Below the pieces are notes generated by a model. It did not search any database. It saw nothing but the letters and a program-made list of their open reading frames with translations, and was not told where the DNA came from. Below are positions 15,722-24,092 of a stretch of 34,975 bases of DNA, piece by piece; position 1 is the stretch's first letter; every line of letters begins with the position of its first letter. Source of the DNA: an uncultured Flavobacteriales bacterium. Its GTDB lineage: Bacteria; Bacteroidota; Bacteroidia; Flavobacteriales_D; Sanyastnellaceae. The DNA lies in NCBI GenBank assembly GCA_938003665.1, contig CALKYI010000366.1, positions 1 to 34,975 on the forward strand, given 5' to 3'. The position numbers were made by a program, and so were the translations under genes.

Positions 15722-16702
15722 ATGCGCGAGGTACAATTCAGAGAAGCCGTGGCCGAGGCCATGAGCGAGGAAATGCGAAGGGACAAGAATGTCTTTTTGA
15801 TGGGGGAAGAAGTCGCCGAATACAACGGCGCTTACAAGGCGTCGAAAGGAATGCTCGACGAGTTTGGCCCTGAACGTGTGATAGACACGCCGATTGCCGA
15901 ACTCGGTTTTGCCAGCATTGCTGTCGGTGCAGCGATGAATGGCCTCCGCCCCATCGTTGAATTCATGACGTGGAACTTCGCGATTTTGGCCGCTGACCAA
16001 ATCATCAACCACGCAGCGAAAATGCTGCAGATGAGCGGAGGTCAATACAACGTACCCATCGTGTTCCGCGGTCCCAACGGAACGGCAGGCCAGTTGGCAG
16101 CTACCCACAGCCAATCCTTCGAATCCATGTATGCATCGATTCCCGGCTTGAAAGTGGTTACCCCGTTCACGCCGTATGAAGCGAAAGGACTGTTAAAATC
16201 CGCCATCCGCGACGACGATCCAGTTCTGATCATGGAGAGCGAAAAGATGTACGGCGACAAGGGCTTGATTCCAGAAGGTGAATTCTTGGTGCCCATTGGC
16301 AAAGCCAACATCCGCCGCAAGGGTGATGCCGTGACCATTGTGTCCTTCGGTAAAATCTTGAAAACCGTTCACTCAGCTGCTGACGAATTGGCCAAGGAAG
16401 GCATCGAAGTCGAAATCATCGATTTGGTGACCATCCGCCCGCTGGATTTGGACACCATCATTGAGAGCATCAAGAAGACCAACCGCTTGGTCATCGTCGA
16501 AGAAAGCTTCCCGGTGGCCAGCATTAGTTCGGAAGTCGCTTACCGCGTTCAGCGCAATGCATTCGACTACCTGGACGCACCGGTCGTACGGTTGTGCCAG
16601 TCCGACACTCCTTTTGCATTCTCTCCTCCCCTCATCGACGAGGCCCTTCCGCAAGTGAAGGACATCATGGAGGCCGTAAAAAGCGTAGCTTACGTCGCGT
16701 AA
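15722..16702 (+). CDS. pdhB: Pyruvate dehydrogenase E1 component, beta subunit
   Basis: Encodes 326 residues. With E1 alpha it forms the thiamine-diphosphate decarboxylase of the pyruvate dehydrogenase complex. Landmarks are MREVQFREAVAEAMSEEM, GEEVAEYNGAYKASKGML, DTPIAELGFASIAVGAAMNGLRPIVEFMT, FRGPNGTAGQLAATHSQSFES and the C-terminal domain LVIVEESFPVASISSEV. The E1 alpha and E2/E3 genes are not in the window, so this is a stand-alone beta gene. A related 2-oxo acid (branched-chain) substrate is possible but the spelling favours pyruvate. The stop codon lies inside a perfect hairpin. Confidence 0.93.
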   Translation: MREVQFREAVAEAMSEEMRRDKNVFLMGEEVAEYNGAYKASKGMLDEFGPERVIDTPIAELGFASIAVGAAMNGLRPIVEFMTWNFAILAADQIINHAAKMLQMSGGQYNVPIVFRGPNGTAGQLAATHSQSFESMYASIPGLKVVTPFTPYEAKGLLKSAIRDDDPVLIMESEKMYGDKGLIPEGEFLVPIGKANIRRKGDAVTIVSFGKILKTVHSAADELAKEGIEVEIIDLVTIRPLDLDTIIESIKKTNRLVIVEESFPVASISSEVAYRVQRNAFDYLDAPVVRLCQSDTPFAFSPPLIDEALPQVKDIMEAVKSVAYVA

Positions 16703-16705
16703 GCT
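16687..16705. other. Hairpin spanning the pdhB stop codon
   Basis: AGCTTACG (16687-16694) and CGTAAGCT (16698-16705) pair perfectly around a 3-base loop and include the TAA stop. Only A-rich sequence follows, so it is not a classical terminator; it may set partial read-through into the pyrophosphatase gene or protect the 3' end. A smaller GC hairpin (16728-16741) follows in the gap. Confidence 0.4.
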
Positions 16706-16755
16706 GAAAAATTAACCCGAAACAACAGCGCGAAACCGCGCATACACAATCAATT

Positions 16756-19014
16756 ATGGATCAAACGCTGCTTTATTCAGTACCGGCAATCGCCATCTTG
16801 GGATTGCTCGTCATGGCCGTGCAGGCTGCTTGGGTTCGCAAGCAAGACGCCGGCGAAGCCCGAATGGCTGAAATCGCCAACCACATTCACGAAGGTGCAT
16901 TGGCCTTCCTCCGTGCGGAGTACCGCATCCTCGCCATCTTCGTCGTAATCGCCGGAGCATTGCTCGGTTTGGTGGCCAGCTTGGTTGAAACCACGCACTG
17001 GTTCATCATTGTCGCCTTTGTCATTGGCGCGGTGTTCTCCGCCTTGGCTGGTAACATCGGCATGCGCATCGCGACTCAAGCCAACGTCCGCACAACCCAA
17101 GCGGCCCGCTCCAGCTTGAGCGAAGGCTTGAAGGTCAGCTTCACAGGTGGCATGGTCATGGGATTGGGCGTAGCCGGATTGGCCGTCTTCGGACTCAGCG
17201 CCTTGTTCATCCTCCTGTTCCAAACCAGCATCCTCGGCGTGGACTACGCCGGTGGCAATGTGGAATCCTTCACCATTTTGTTGGAAGCCCTCGCCGGCTT
17301 CTCCCTCGGTGCTGAGAGCATCGCCTTGTTTGCCCGTGTGGGCGGCGGCATTTACACAAAGGCCGCAGACGTCGGTGCCGACTTGGTCGGCAAGGTTGAG
17401 GCGGGCATCCCCGAGGATGACCCCCGTAACCCAGCGACCATCGCCGATAACGTTGGTGACAACGTAGGTGACGTGGCCGGCATGGGTGCTGACTTGTTCG
17501 GCTCATACGTCGCCACCGTTTTGGCTGCCATGGTACTCGGCAACTACGTCATCCGTGACATGGGCGCCACTTACGACTACAGCACGTACGGCATCTCCAC
17601 CATGTTGCTCCCCTTGGTCATCTCTGCACTCGGCATCATCTTCTCCATCATCGGCGCACAAGTGATCCGCGTCGGCAATGACGGTAAGGAAGCAGAAGTT
17701 CAGGCGGCATTGAACCGCGGCAACTGGGGCAGCATTTTGCTCACCGCCATCGCTTGCTACTTCTTGATCGACACCATGCTCCCGGACCAGTTGACCATGG
17801 AGTTTTTCGGAGAAGGCAGCCGCACCTTCGGCAGCATTCAGGTATTCTATGCCGTTTTGGTCGGTTTGGTTGTTGGCGGCGCCATCAGCTACATGACTGA
17901 ATACTACACGGGCCTCGGTAAAAAGCCGGTCTTGGACATTGTACAGAAGTCCTCTACTGGTGCAGCAACCAACATCATCGCTGGTCTGGCTACCGGTATG
18001 ATCTCGACGTTCGGACCCATCCTGCTCTTCGCAGGTGCCATCTGGGGTGCATACGAGTTCGCCGGATTCTACGGCGTTGCCATCGCTGCATGTGCCATGA
18101 TGGCAACCACTGCGATGCAGCTCGCCATCGACGCGTTTGGTCCGATTGCAGACAACGCAGGCGGTATTGCAGAAATGAGCGAGTTGCCGGACGAAGTGCG
18201 TGAGCGTACAGACATCCTCGACTCGGTTGGAAACACCACAGCTGCGATTGGTAAGGGTTTTGCCATCGCTTCTGCAGCATTGACGGCCCTCGCTTTGTTC
18301 GCAGCGTACGTGACCTTCACCGGCATCGACGGCATCAACATTTACAAGGCGAAGGTCTTGGCAGCCCTCTTCATCGGCGGCATGGTACCTGTTGTATTCT
18401 CGGCATTGGCCATGAACAGTGTGGGCAAGGCAGCCATGGAAATGGTAAAAGAAGTACGCCGTCAATTCAAAGAAATCCCTGGCATCATGGAAGGTACGGG
18501 CACACCGGAATACGGCAAGTGCGTGGACATTTCCACCCAGGCGGCTCTGCGTGAAATGATGTTGCCCGGTGCCATCACCATCATCGCTCCAATCATTGTT
18601 GGATTCGGTATGGGCGCTGAAGCATTGGGTGCTTACATGGCCGGTGTGGCCGTAAGCGGCGTCCTGTGGGCGATTTTCCAAAACAACGCAGGTGGTGCAT
18701 GGGACAATGCCAAGAAGTCCTTCGAAGCCGGTGTTGAAATCGACGGTGAAATGACGTTTAAGGGTTCAGAAGCACACAAGGCTGCCGTAACCGGTGACAC
18801 GGTCGGAGACCCCTTCAAGGACACCAGCGGACCTTCGATGAACATCCTCATCAAGTTGACGTGTTTGGTTGGCCTCGTCATCGCCCCCATCCTCGGCGGC
18901 CACGGCAGCGAGGAAGGCCATAGCCACGGTGAAGCCATCGAAGCACAGGCTGCGCAGGAAGCTCAGCCCACTGCTCACGTAATCGAAATCAACGCAGCAG
19001 GCGAAGCACAATAA
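16756..19014 (+). CDS. hppA: Membrane-bound ion-pumping pyrophosphatase, K+-dependent type
   Basis: Encodes 752 residues with about 16 membrane segments. It hydrolyses pyrophosphate and pumps H+ or Na+ across the inner membrane. The catalytic core reads EAGIPEDDPRNPATIADNVGDNVGDVAGMGADLFGS, with D231 at the first DNVGD; FGPIADNAGG also fits. GNTTAAIGKG (492-501) has Ala at 496 and Gly at 499, the pattern of potassium-dependent enzymes (independent ones carry Lys and Thr there). Whether H+ or Na+ is moved I cannot decide by reading. The end carries an unusual soluble tail with HGSEEGHSHGE. No promoter box is evident, so pdhB read-through may express it. Confidence 0.97.
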   Translation: MDQTLLYSVPAIAILGLLVMAVQAAWVRKQDAGEARMAEIANHIHEGALAFLRAEYRILAIFVVIAGALLGLVASLVETTHWFIIVAFVIGAVFSALAGNIGMRIATQANVRTTQAARSSLSEGLKVSFTGGMVMGLGVAGLAVFGLSALFILLFQTSILGVDYAGGNVESFTILLEALAGFSLGAESIALFARVGGGIYTKAADVGADLVGKVEAGIPEDDPRNPATIADNVGDNVGDVAGMGADLFGSYVATVLAAMVLGNYVIRDMGATYDYSTYGISTMLLPLVISALGIIFSIIGAQVIRVGNDGKEAEVQAALNRGNWGSILLTAIACYFLIDTMLPDQLTMEFFGEGSRTFGSIQVFYAVLVGLVVGGAISYMTEYYTGLGKKPVLDIVQKSSTGAATNIIAGLATGMISTFGPILLFAGAIWGAYEFAGFYGVAIAACAMMATTAMQLAIDAFGPIADNAGGIAEMSELPDEVRERTDILDSVGNTTAAIGKGFAIASAALTALALFAAYVTFTGIDGINIYKAKVLAALFIGGMVPVVFSALAMNSVGKAAMEMVKEVRRQFKEIPGIMEGTGTPEYGKCVDISTQAALREMMLPGAITIIAPIIVGFGMGAEALGAYMAGVAVSGVLWAIFQNNAGGAWDNAKKSFEAGVEIDGEMTFKGSEAHKAAVTGDTVGDPFKDTSGPSMNILIKLTCLVGLVIAPILGGHGSEEGHSHGEAIEAQAAQEAQPTAHVIEINAAGEAQ

Positions 19015-19032
19015 GCTTCACCTCTGCCCATG

Positions 19033-19062
19033 AAAAAGGGACTCCGTTTGGAGTCCCTTTTT
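19033..19062. terminator. Bidirectional intrinsic terminator
   Basis: AAAAAGGGACTCC (19033-19045) and GGAGTCCCTTTTT (19050-19062) pair over 13 bp with a GTTT loop; another T follows. It serves hppA on plus and the deoxynucleoside kinase on minus. Confidence 0.95.
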
Positions 19063-19112
19063 TCGTGCCCTATGCCGCTCAATTCAGGGAATAGGGAGAT
19101 CTGCGCTGAACC

Positions 19113-19730
19113 TTATACAAACAAGCCGTGCAGCTCGGCATCAACGCCCTCGATGACGACACCAAGGTCCTCCTTGTTTTCGTGGAAGCGGTTGTTGTCC
19201 ACGTCGATGACGAGCAACTTGCCAGCGCTGTACGTGCTGATCCACGCCTCGTAACGCTCATTGAGTCGGTTGAGGTAATCCAAGCGAATGGCCTCTTCGT
19301 AGTCCCGTCCACGCTTTTGGATGTTCTCTACGAGCTTCGGAACGGAAGCACGCAAGTAAATCATCAAGTCCGGTGGCGAAATGAACCGCTCCATCAGCTG
19401 GAACAGATCGAGGTAGTTCTGGAAGTCGCGTGAACTCATCAGGCCCATGGCATGCAGATTCGGCGCGAAAATGTGCGCGTCCTCGTAGATGGTTCGGTCT
19501 TGGATGACCTTCTTCCCGCTTTCCTGCAATTCGGCCAATTGAGCAAACCGCGAACGCAAGAAGAACACCTGCAGGTTGAATGACCAACGCTGCATGTCCT
19601 TGTAAAAATCATTCAAGTACGGGTTGTCATCCACTTGCTCGAAATGGGGCTCGTAGCGGTAATGTTTTGCGAGGAGCGTGGTCAGCGTGGTCTTCCCCGA
19701 CCCGATGTTTCCGGCGATGGCAATGTGCAT
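19113..19730 (-). CDS. Deoxynucleoside kinase
   Basis: Encodes 205 residues from the ATG at 19730. It phosphorylates deoxynucleosides in the salvage pathway. The P-loop GNIGSGKTT (residues 7-15) opens the protein, followed by FEQVDDNPYL, LRSRFAQL, the DRT-type motif QDRTIYEDAHIF and the lid-region Arg cluster ENIQKRGRDYE. This matches the dAdo/dGuo kinase type used by Bacteroidota and Firmicutes; base preference cannot be told. An imperfect -7 box (TATTTTG, 19759-19753 minus) lies 22 nt upstream. It ends at the shared terminator. Confidence 0.93.
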   Translation of the reverse strand: MHIAIAGNIGSGKTTLTTLLAKHYRYEPHFEQVDDNPYLNDFYKDMQRWSFNLQVFFLRSRFAQLAELQESGKKVIQDRTIYEDAHIFAPNLHAMGLMSSRDFQNYLDLFQLMERFISPPDLMIYLRASVPKLVENIQKRGRDYEEAIRLDYLNRLNERYEAWISTYSAGKLLVIDVDNNRFHENKEDLGVVIEGVDAELHGLFV

Positions 19731-19827
19731 AATTCTGGCTTCGTTGAACGTGCAAAATAGGCCCATTTGAATCGGAACGAAAACCGGGTTTTCAACAGGT
19801 CCCCCACACGGAATCAACGGAGCGTTG

Positions 19828-21369
19828 TTAGGCCAATTCGCCCAGTTCTGGCACTTTTTGAGCGGCCAGCAGGGCGTCTACGATGGAGCGGTCGTTGGCC
19901 AACCGCGGCACCTTGTGTTGCCCACCCAATTTTCCTTTAGCCTGCAGCCAGCTATCGAACGTCCCAGCCGCTACCGCGTGTCCCAAGGGGAAGCGTAAGG
20001 CGAGCTCCGCAGTTCGCTTGGCGTCGTAATCCGAATTCTGCCGACGCAAGGAAGCATCCAGGCATTCCATGAACAAATCCATTCCACCCGTCGGAGGCTT
20101 GCTGAATTCAATGCACCATTCGTGTGCGCCGGTTTCCTCCAGGTTCATGAAGACCGGAGCCGCCGTGTAATCCCGCACGTGCGCATCCGCCAATGTGCTC
20201 GCCTCTGCAATCGCGCGTTCCGCTTGATCGACCATCACTTCTTCCCCGAACGCATTCAAATACGATGTGGTACGCCCAACCACCTGCATGCGGAACGGGT
20301 GCGTCTCCGTAATGCGCACCACATCCCCGAGGGCATACCGCCACAGGCCGGCATTGGTCGATATGACCAACGCATACTCCTCACCCACCTCCAATTCGCG
20401 CAATTCCAATGCGCGGGGGGACTCTGAATCCCACTCCGACATCGGCACAAACTCGAAGTAGATGCCGTAGTCCAGCATCATCAGCATGTCCTCGCTGTCC
20501 AACCGGTCCTGCAACCCGAAAAAGCCCTCCGACGCGTTGTACGTTTCGAGGCAATCGAATGGCAAACGTGTGTCTCCAATCAAAGCGTCGAATTCCGCCC
20601 GGTAAGGTTCAAAGCTCACGCCGCCATGCATATACAATTGCAAGTTGGGCCAGACGTCACCCAATACTTCCGCACCGGACAACTGCAACACCCGCTTGGC
20701 CACCACCAACATCCAACTCGGGACACCTGCAAGGATGCGAACGTCCTCCCGCAGCGTCGCCCGTGCCAAGGCATCCACTTTCTCTTCCCAGTTTTCCATG
20801 AGTGCGATGTCCCGACTCGGGGTTCGGCGAGCTTCGACCCAGAAAGGGAGGTTGCGCACGATGATGGCACTCAAATCTCCGGTGAATCCTCCGGCGCCGT
20901 TTTCGTGCAAAGCCGACGAACCGCCGAGGATCAAGTGCTTGCCGTCGTAGAGTTCCGCTTGGGGCCGCTGATCGCAGAAGAGGGCCAAGAGGTCCTTACC
21001 GCCTTTGTAATGGCATCCTCGCAAAGACGCCTCTGTGACCGGCAAAAACTTACTGCGGTCCGAACTCGTACCAGAGCTTTTCGCAAACCAGCGAGTTTCT
21101 CCGGGCCACAACACCCCCAACTCCCCTTGCTGGGCACGGTGGATGTAGGGCTTGAATTCATCGTACGTCCGAATCGGCACTTGGCGCTGGAATTCGCGCA
21201 GCGAGCGTACGCTACCCAAGCCGTGCTCGGCACCGAACGCCGTGCTTTTACCCTCCAACAACAATCGGTGAAACAGGTGACGCTGCAATTCGACCGGCCG
21301 CGAACGGACCCGCTCAATGTTCATCATGCGTTTGCGGATGAACCAACGGAATGCAGAATTAAGTGCCAT
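19828..21369 (-). CDS. GH3 family acyl-adenylating enzyme
   Basis: Encodes 513 residues. The family is named for plant GH3 enzymes, which adenylate jasmonate or auxin and join them to amino acids. The three ATP/AMP motifs are visible: SSGTSSDRSK at 98-107, YNASEGFFGLQ and YALGDVVRI. A C-terminal domain with SYLNAFGEEVM and GGQHKVPRLANDR follows as in the plant enzymes. Bacterial members have no settled substrate; a carboxylic acid plus an amine or amino acid is the reasonable guess. It stands between cysteine desulfurase and deoxynucleoside kinase genes, which gives no clear hint. Confidence 0.9.
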   Translation of the reverse strand: MALNSAFRWFIRKRMMNIERVRSRPVELQRHLFHRLLLEGKSTAFGAEHGLGSVRSLREFQRQVPIRTYDEFKPYIHRAQQGELGVLWPGETRWFAKSSGTSSDRSKFLPVTEASLRGCHYKGGKDLLALFCDQRPQAELYDGKHLILGGSSALHENGAGGFTGDLSAIIVRNLPFWVEARRTPSRDIALMENWEEKVDALARATLREDVRILAGVPSWMLVVAKRVLQLSGAEVLGDVWPNLQLYMHGGVSFEPYRAEFDALIGDTRLPFDCLETYNASEGFFGLQDRLDSEDMLMMLDYGIYFEFVPMSEWDSESPRALELRELEVGEEYALVISTNAGLWRYALGDVVRITETHPFRMQVVGRTTSYLNAFGEEVMVDQAERAIAEASTLADAHVRDYTAAPVFMNLEETGAHEWCIEFSKPPTGGMDLFMECLDASLRRQNSDYDAKRTAELALRFPLGHAVAAGTFDSWLQAKGKLGGQHKVPRLANDRSIVDALLAAQKVPELGELA

Positions 21370-21386
21370 GCGTTTTGGTCGAGGCT

Positions 21387-21394
21387 CGAATTTA
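21387..21394 (-). promoter_or_regulatory. Candidate -7 box of the GH3 gene
   Basis: TAAATTCG on the minus strand, one mismatch to TAnnTTTG, ends 17 nt before the ATG at 21369. Confidence 0.35.
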
Positions 21395-21461
21395 ATCCGA
21401 AGAACGGGACGAAAAAAGCACCAGTGCTGGAATCCGAGAGGAAAAAATGCAGTCGCTTGCC

Positions 21462-22592
21462 TTAGGCGAAGACCCGTCGGATGGCGGCGATGGCGTAATC
21501 CACCTCCTCGGTCGTGTTGTACCGACCGAAGGAGAACCGCAGGCTTGCTCGCTGCGGATCGTGAAATTCAAGTGCACGCAGTACATGGGAGCCCAACGTT
21601 GCACCGCTTGAACACGCGCTTCCACCGGAACAAGCAACGCCCTCCAAGTCGAGCAGAAACAGCGCCATGCCCGATTTGGGATGGGGCGGGAACGACACGT
21701 TCAGCACGGTGTACAAGCCCTCGGGGCTGTCCGAATCACCGTTGAAGCGTACACCCGGGATGGCCTCCCTCAATGCGGAGACCATGCGCGCCTTCAACGC
21801 CCGCACATGTTCTTGGTGAGCTGTGAGGTCCGTGTACGCCAAATCCATGGCGGTGGCAAGGCCTACAATGTTGTGCGTGCTTTCGGTGCCGCCGCGAACA
21901 GCGCGTTCTTGGCTTCCCCCTTCAATTTGTCCTTTTAGCTGCAACCCTTTACGGATGTACAAAAACCCGACCCCTTTTGGTCCGTGGAATTTATGGGCTG
22001 AGCAGGTGATGAAATCCACAGGCAACGCGTCCAAGTCAAATGCATAATGGCACATCGTCTGCACCGTGTCCGAATGGAACAACGCGCCGGCGTCTCGGCA
22101 CATGGACCCGATGCGTTCCAAGTCCTGGATCACGGCCACTTCGTTGTTGGCGTGCATCAGGCTCACCATGGTCTTTCCGCCCTTCGCCAAAAGCGCTGCG
22201 AGGTGTTCGAGGTCCACTTTACCGTTTGGCAAATGGCGCACCAAATCAAGCGTCGTGCCCTCACTCCGCTCCAAAGATTGCGCGGTCTTGATGACGGCGC
22301 TGTGTTCGGCTTCCGACGTGATGATGCGGGTGCACCCGAGGTCCCGAACGGCACTGCGCAGCGCGAGGTTGTCCGCTTCCGTTCCGCCCGAGGTGAAATA
22401 AATGCAACTGGGATGGCAGTTGAGGTGCTTCGCTACCCGACGGCGGCTCTGTTCGATCAGCACCCGCGACTTGCGGCCGATGGCGTGGCTTGAGGAAGGA
22501 TTTCCAAAGCTCTCCTGCAGCACGGGCACCATGGCTTCCACCACTTCCGGTGCGACAGCAGTCGTCGCGGCATTGTCGAGGTACACGTTCAT
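21462..22592 (-). CDS. Cysteine desulfurase (NifS/IscS type)
   Basis: Encodes 376 residues. It removes sulfur from cysteine with PLP and delivers it as persulfide for Fe-S clusters or tRNA thiolation. It begins MNVYLDNAATT; the PLP lysine is K201 in SAHKFHGPKG, substrate-site motifs include SGGTEADNLAL and SEAEHSAV, and the persulfide Cys is C327 in GGSACSSG, with an additional Cys at 321. The sequence resembles the IscS/NifS group (class I). No scaffold genes (iscU, sufBCD) are adjacent, so its partner system is unknown. It may supply sulfur to tRNA modification. Confidence 0.93.
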   Translation of the reverse strand: MNVYLDNAATTAVAPEVVEAMVPVLQESFGNPSSSHAIGRKSRVLIEQSRRRVAKHLNCHPSCIYFTSGGTEADNLALRSAVRDLGCTRIITSEAEHSAVIKTAQSLERSEGTTLDLVRHLPNGKVDLEHLAALLAKGGKTMVSLMHANNEVAVIQDLERIGSMCRDAGALFHSDTVQTMCHYAFDLDALPVDFITCSAHKFHGPKGVGFLYIRKGLQLKGQIEGGSQERAVRGGTESTHNIVGLATAMDLAYTDLTAHQEHVRALKARMVSALREAIPGVRFNGDSDSPEGLYTVLNVSFPPHPKSGMALFLLDLEGVACSGGSACSSGATLGSHVLRALEFHDPQRASLRFSFGRYNTTEEVDYAIAAIRRVFA

Positions 22593-22610
22593 TGCGCAGG
22601 GTCAGGAACG

Positions 22611-22618
22611 CAAAAATG
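22611..22618 (-). promoter_or_regulatory. Candidate -7 box of the cysteine desulfurase
   Basis: CATTTTTG on the minus strand, one mismatch to TAnnTTTG, ends 18 nt before the ATG at 22592. Confidence 0.35.
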
Positions 22619-22630
22619 CACCTTTTTGGA

Positions 22631-24019
22631 TTAATGCGCCAAAGCGCTCAAGAAGCCTTGCAATTCGGCTTTGAATCGATCGCCCAAGGCCGATGCTGCT
22701 TCCGGAGATGATGCCTCCGCGTATACACGAATGATGGGCTCTGTATTGGACTTACGCAAGTGAACCCAACCCTCTTCCAAATCAAATTTCACCCCGTCCA
22801 CGGTATTCACCTCCGCCTCTGGGTGCGCAGCCATCAGTTGCTGCAAAGCCTGATCCACATCGACGGCAGGCAAGGCCAATTTGTCTTTCGACATGAACCA
22901 ATTGGGATACGTATTACGGAGCGCACTCACGCGCTGGCCTGATTCCGCGAGTTGGGTCAAAAACAACGCCGTTCCCACTACGGCATCTCGCCCGCAATGA
23001 GAAGCGGGGTAGATGATGCCTCCGTTGCCCTCACCACCGATGATCGCATGGGTGTCTTTGATGGCCTTCACCACGTTGACCTCGCCCACTGCGCTTGCCG
23101 TGTACTGCCCACCCCGGGCTTCGGTTACTTGGCGCAAGGCGCGCGTGGAACTCATGTTGCTCACGGTGTTGCCGGGGGTTTTGCTCAGGACGTAATCGGC
23201 GACAGCCACCAAGGTGTATTCCTCTCCAAACCAACTTCCATCTTCTCCCACAAAAGCCAGCCGGTCTACGTCTGGATCGACACTGATGCCGAGGTCGCAC
23301 CCCTCCTTCACCACGGCCTCGCAGAGGTCTTTCAAATGCGCGGGAAGCGGCTCGGGATTGTGGGCAAACTGGCCCGTCGGATCGCAGTGGACTTTCACCA
23401 CTTCGCACCCCATTGCTTCGAGGAGCATCGGCACAATGATTCCACCGCTGGAGTTGACGGCATCCACCGCCACCTTGAATCCGCGAGCACGCACCGCATC
23501 CGCATCGACCAAGGCCAAGGCCAAGGCGTGCGCGACGTGCTTCTCCATCCAATCGGATCGTCGCGTGACGCCGCCAATGGCATCCACATCGACATATTCC
23601 GCTGAGGCATTGGCCAATTCCAATACCCGCTCACCCGCTGCAGCACTCAAAAACTCACCGGTCGCATCCAACAGCTTCAACGCGTTCCATTGCCGCGGGT
23701 TGTGGCTCGCTGTCAAGATGATGCCTCCGTCTGCTCGCTCCGCTGGGACCGCCAACTCGACCGTTGGTGTGGTACTCAAGCCCAAATCGATGACATCCAC
23801 GCCCGCCGCGTTCAAGGTTCCGACGAGCAGGTCCCGCACGAGCTCTCCACTCAAGCGCGCATCCCGCCCCACGACCACCGTAGGCCGAGGCTGTCCGGTC
23901 GCCTCTCGGATCCAATGCGCATACCCCGTGGCAAATTTGACAACATCGGGAGGCGTTAGGCCTTCTCCGGGAGCCCCTCCAATGGTTCCTCGGATGCCAG
24001 AAATGGATGTGATGAGCAT
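22631..24019 (-). CDS. glmM: Phosphoglucosamine mutase GlmM
   Basis: Encodes 462 residues of the alpha-D-phosphohexomutase family. The phosphoserine is S105 in ILTASHNPRQWNALK, the Mg2+ loop DPDVDR lies near residue 250, the sugar-binding loop is GGEGNGG, and the phosphate-binding site is RKSNTEPIIRVYAEA. The start MLITSISGIRGT and the length match the GlmM form usual in Bacteroidota, which makes glucosamine-1-phosphate for UDP-GlcNAc. A phosphomannomutase or phosphoglucomutase role is possible from sequence alone. Its -7 box ends 4 nt before the ATG. It is divergent from the TPR cluster. Confidence 0.92.
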   Translation of the reverse strand: MLITSISGIRGTIGGAPGEGLTPPDVVKFATGYAHWIREATGQPRPTVVVGRDARLSGELVRDLLVGTLNAAGVDVIDLGLSTTPTVELAVPAERADGGIILTASHNPRQWNALKLLDATGEFLSAAAGERVLELANASAEYVDVDAIGGVTRRSDWMEKHVAHALALALVDADAVRARGFKVAVDAVNSSGGIIVPMLLEAMGCEVVKVHCDPTGQFAHNPEPLPAHLKDLCEAVVKEGCDLGISVDPDVDRLAFVGEDGSWFGEEYTLVAVADYVLSKTPGNTVSNMSSTRALRQVTEARGGQYTASAVGEVNVVKAIKDTHAIIGGEGNGGIIYPASHCGRDAVVGTALFLTQLAESGQRVSALRNTYPNWFMSKDKLALPAVDVDQALQQLMAAHPEAEVNTVDGVKFDLEEGWVHLRKSNTEPIIRVYAEASSPEAASALGDRFKAELQGFLSALAH

Positions 24020-24023
24020 GGTC

Positions 24024-24031
24024 CAAAAATA
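24024..24031 (-). promoter_or_regulatory. -7 element of glmM, 4 nt from ATG
   Basis: TATTTTTG on the minus strand is a perfect match ending exactly 4 nt before the ATG at 24019. A TTTC at 24056-24053 with a 21-nt spacer may act as a weak -33 element. Confidence 0.6.
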
Positions 24032-24092
24032 CCATGGCAGGGCATGAGTCGTGAAAGAAATGCCCTCGGATGTGAAAAAAGGAGTGTTCGAA

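Noticed and set aside
17503..18681. 392-codon open frame on the minus strand inside the pyrophosphatase gene
   Set aside because: Antisense shadow of a highly conserved membrane protein; its composition, rich in Cys, His and Asp, is not protein-like.
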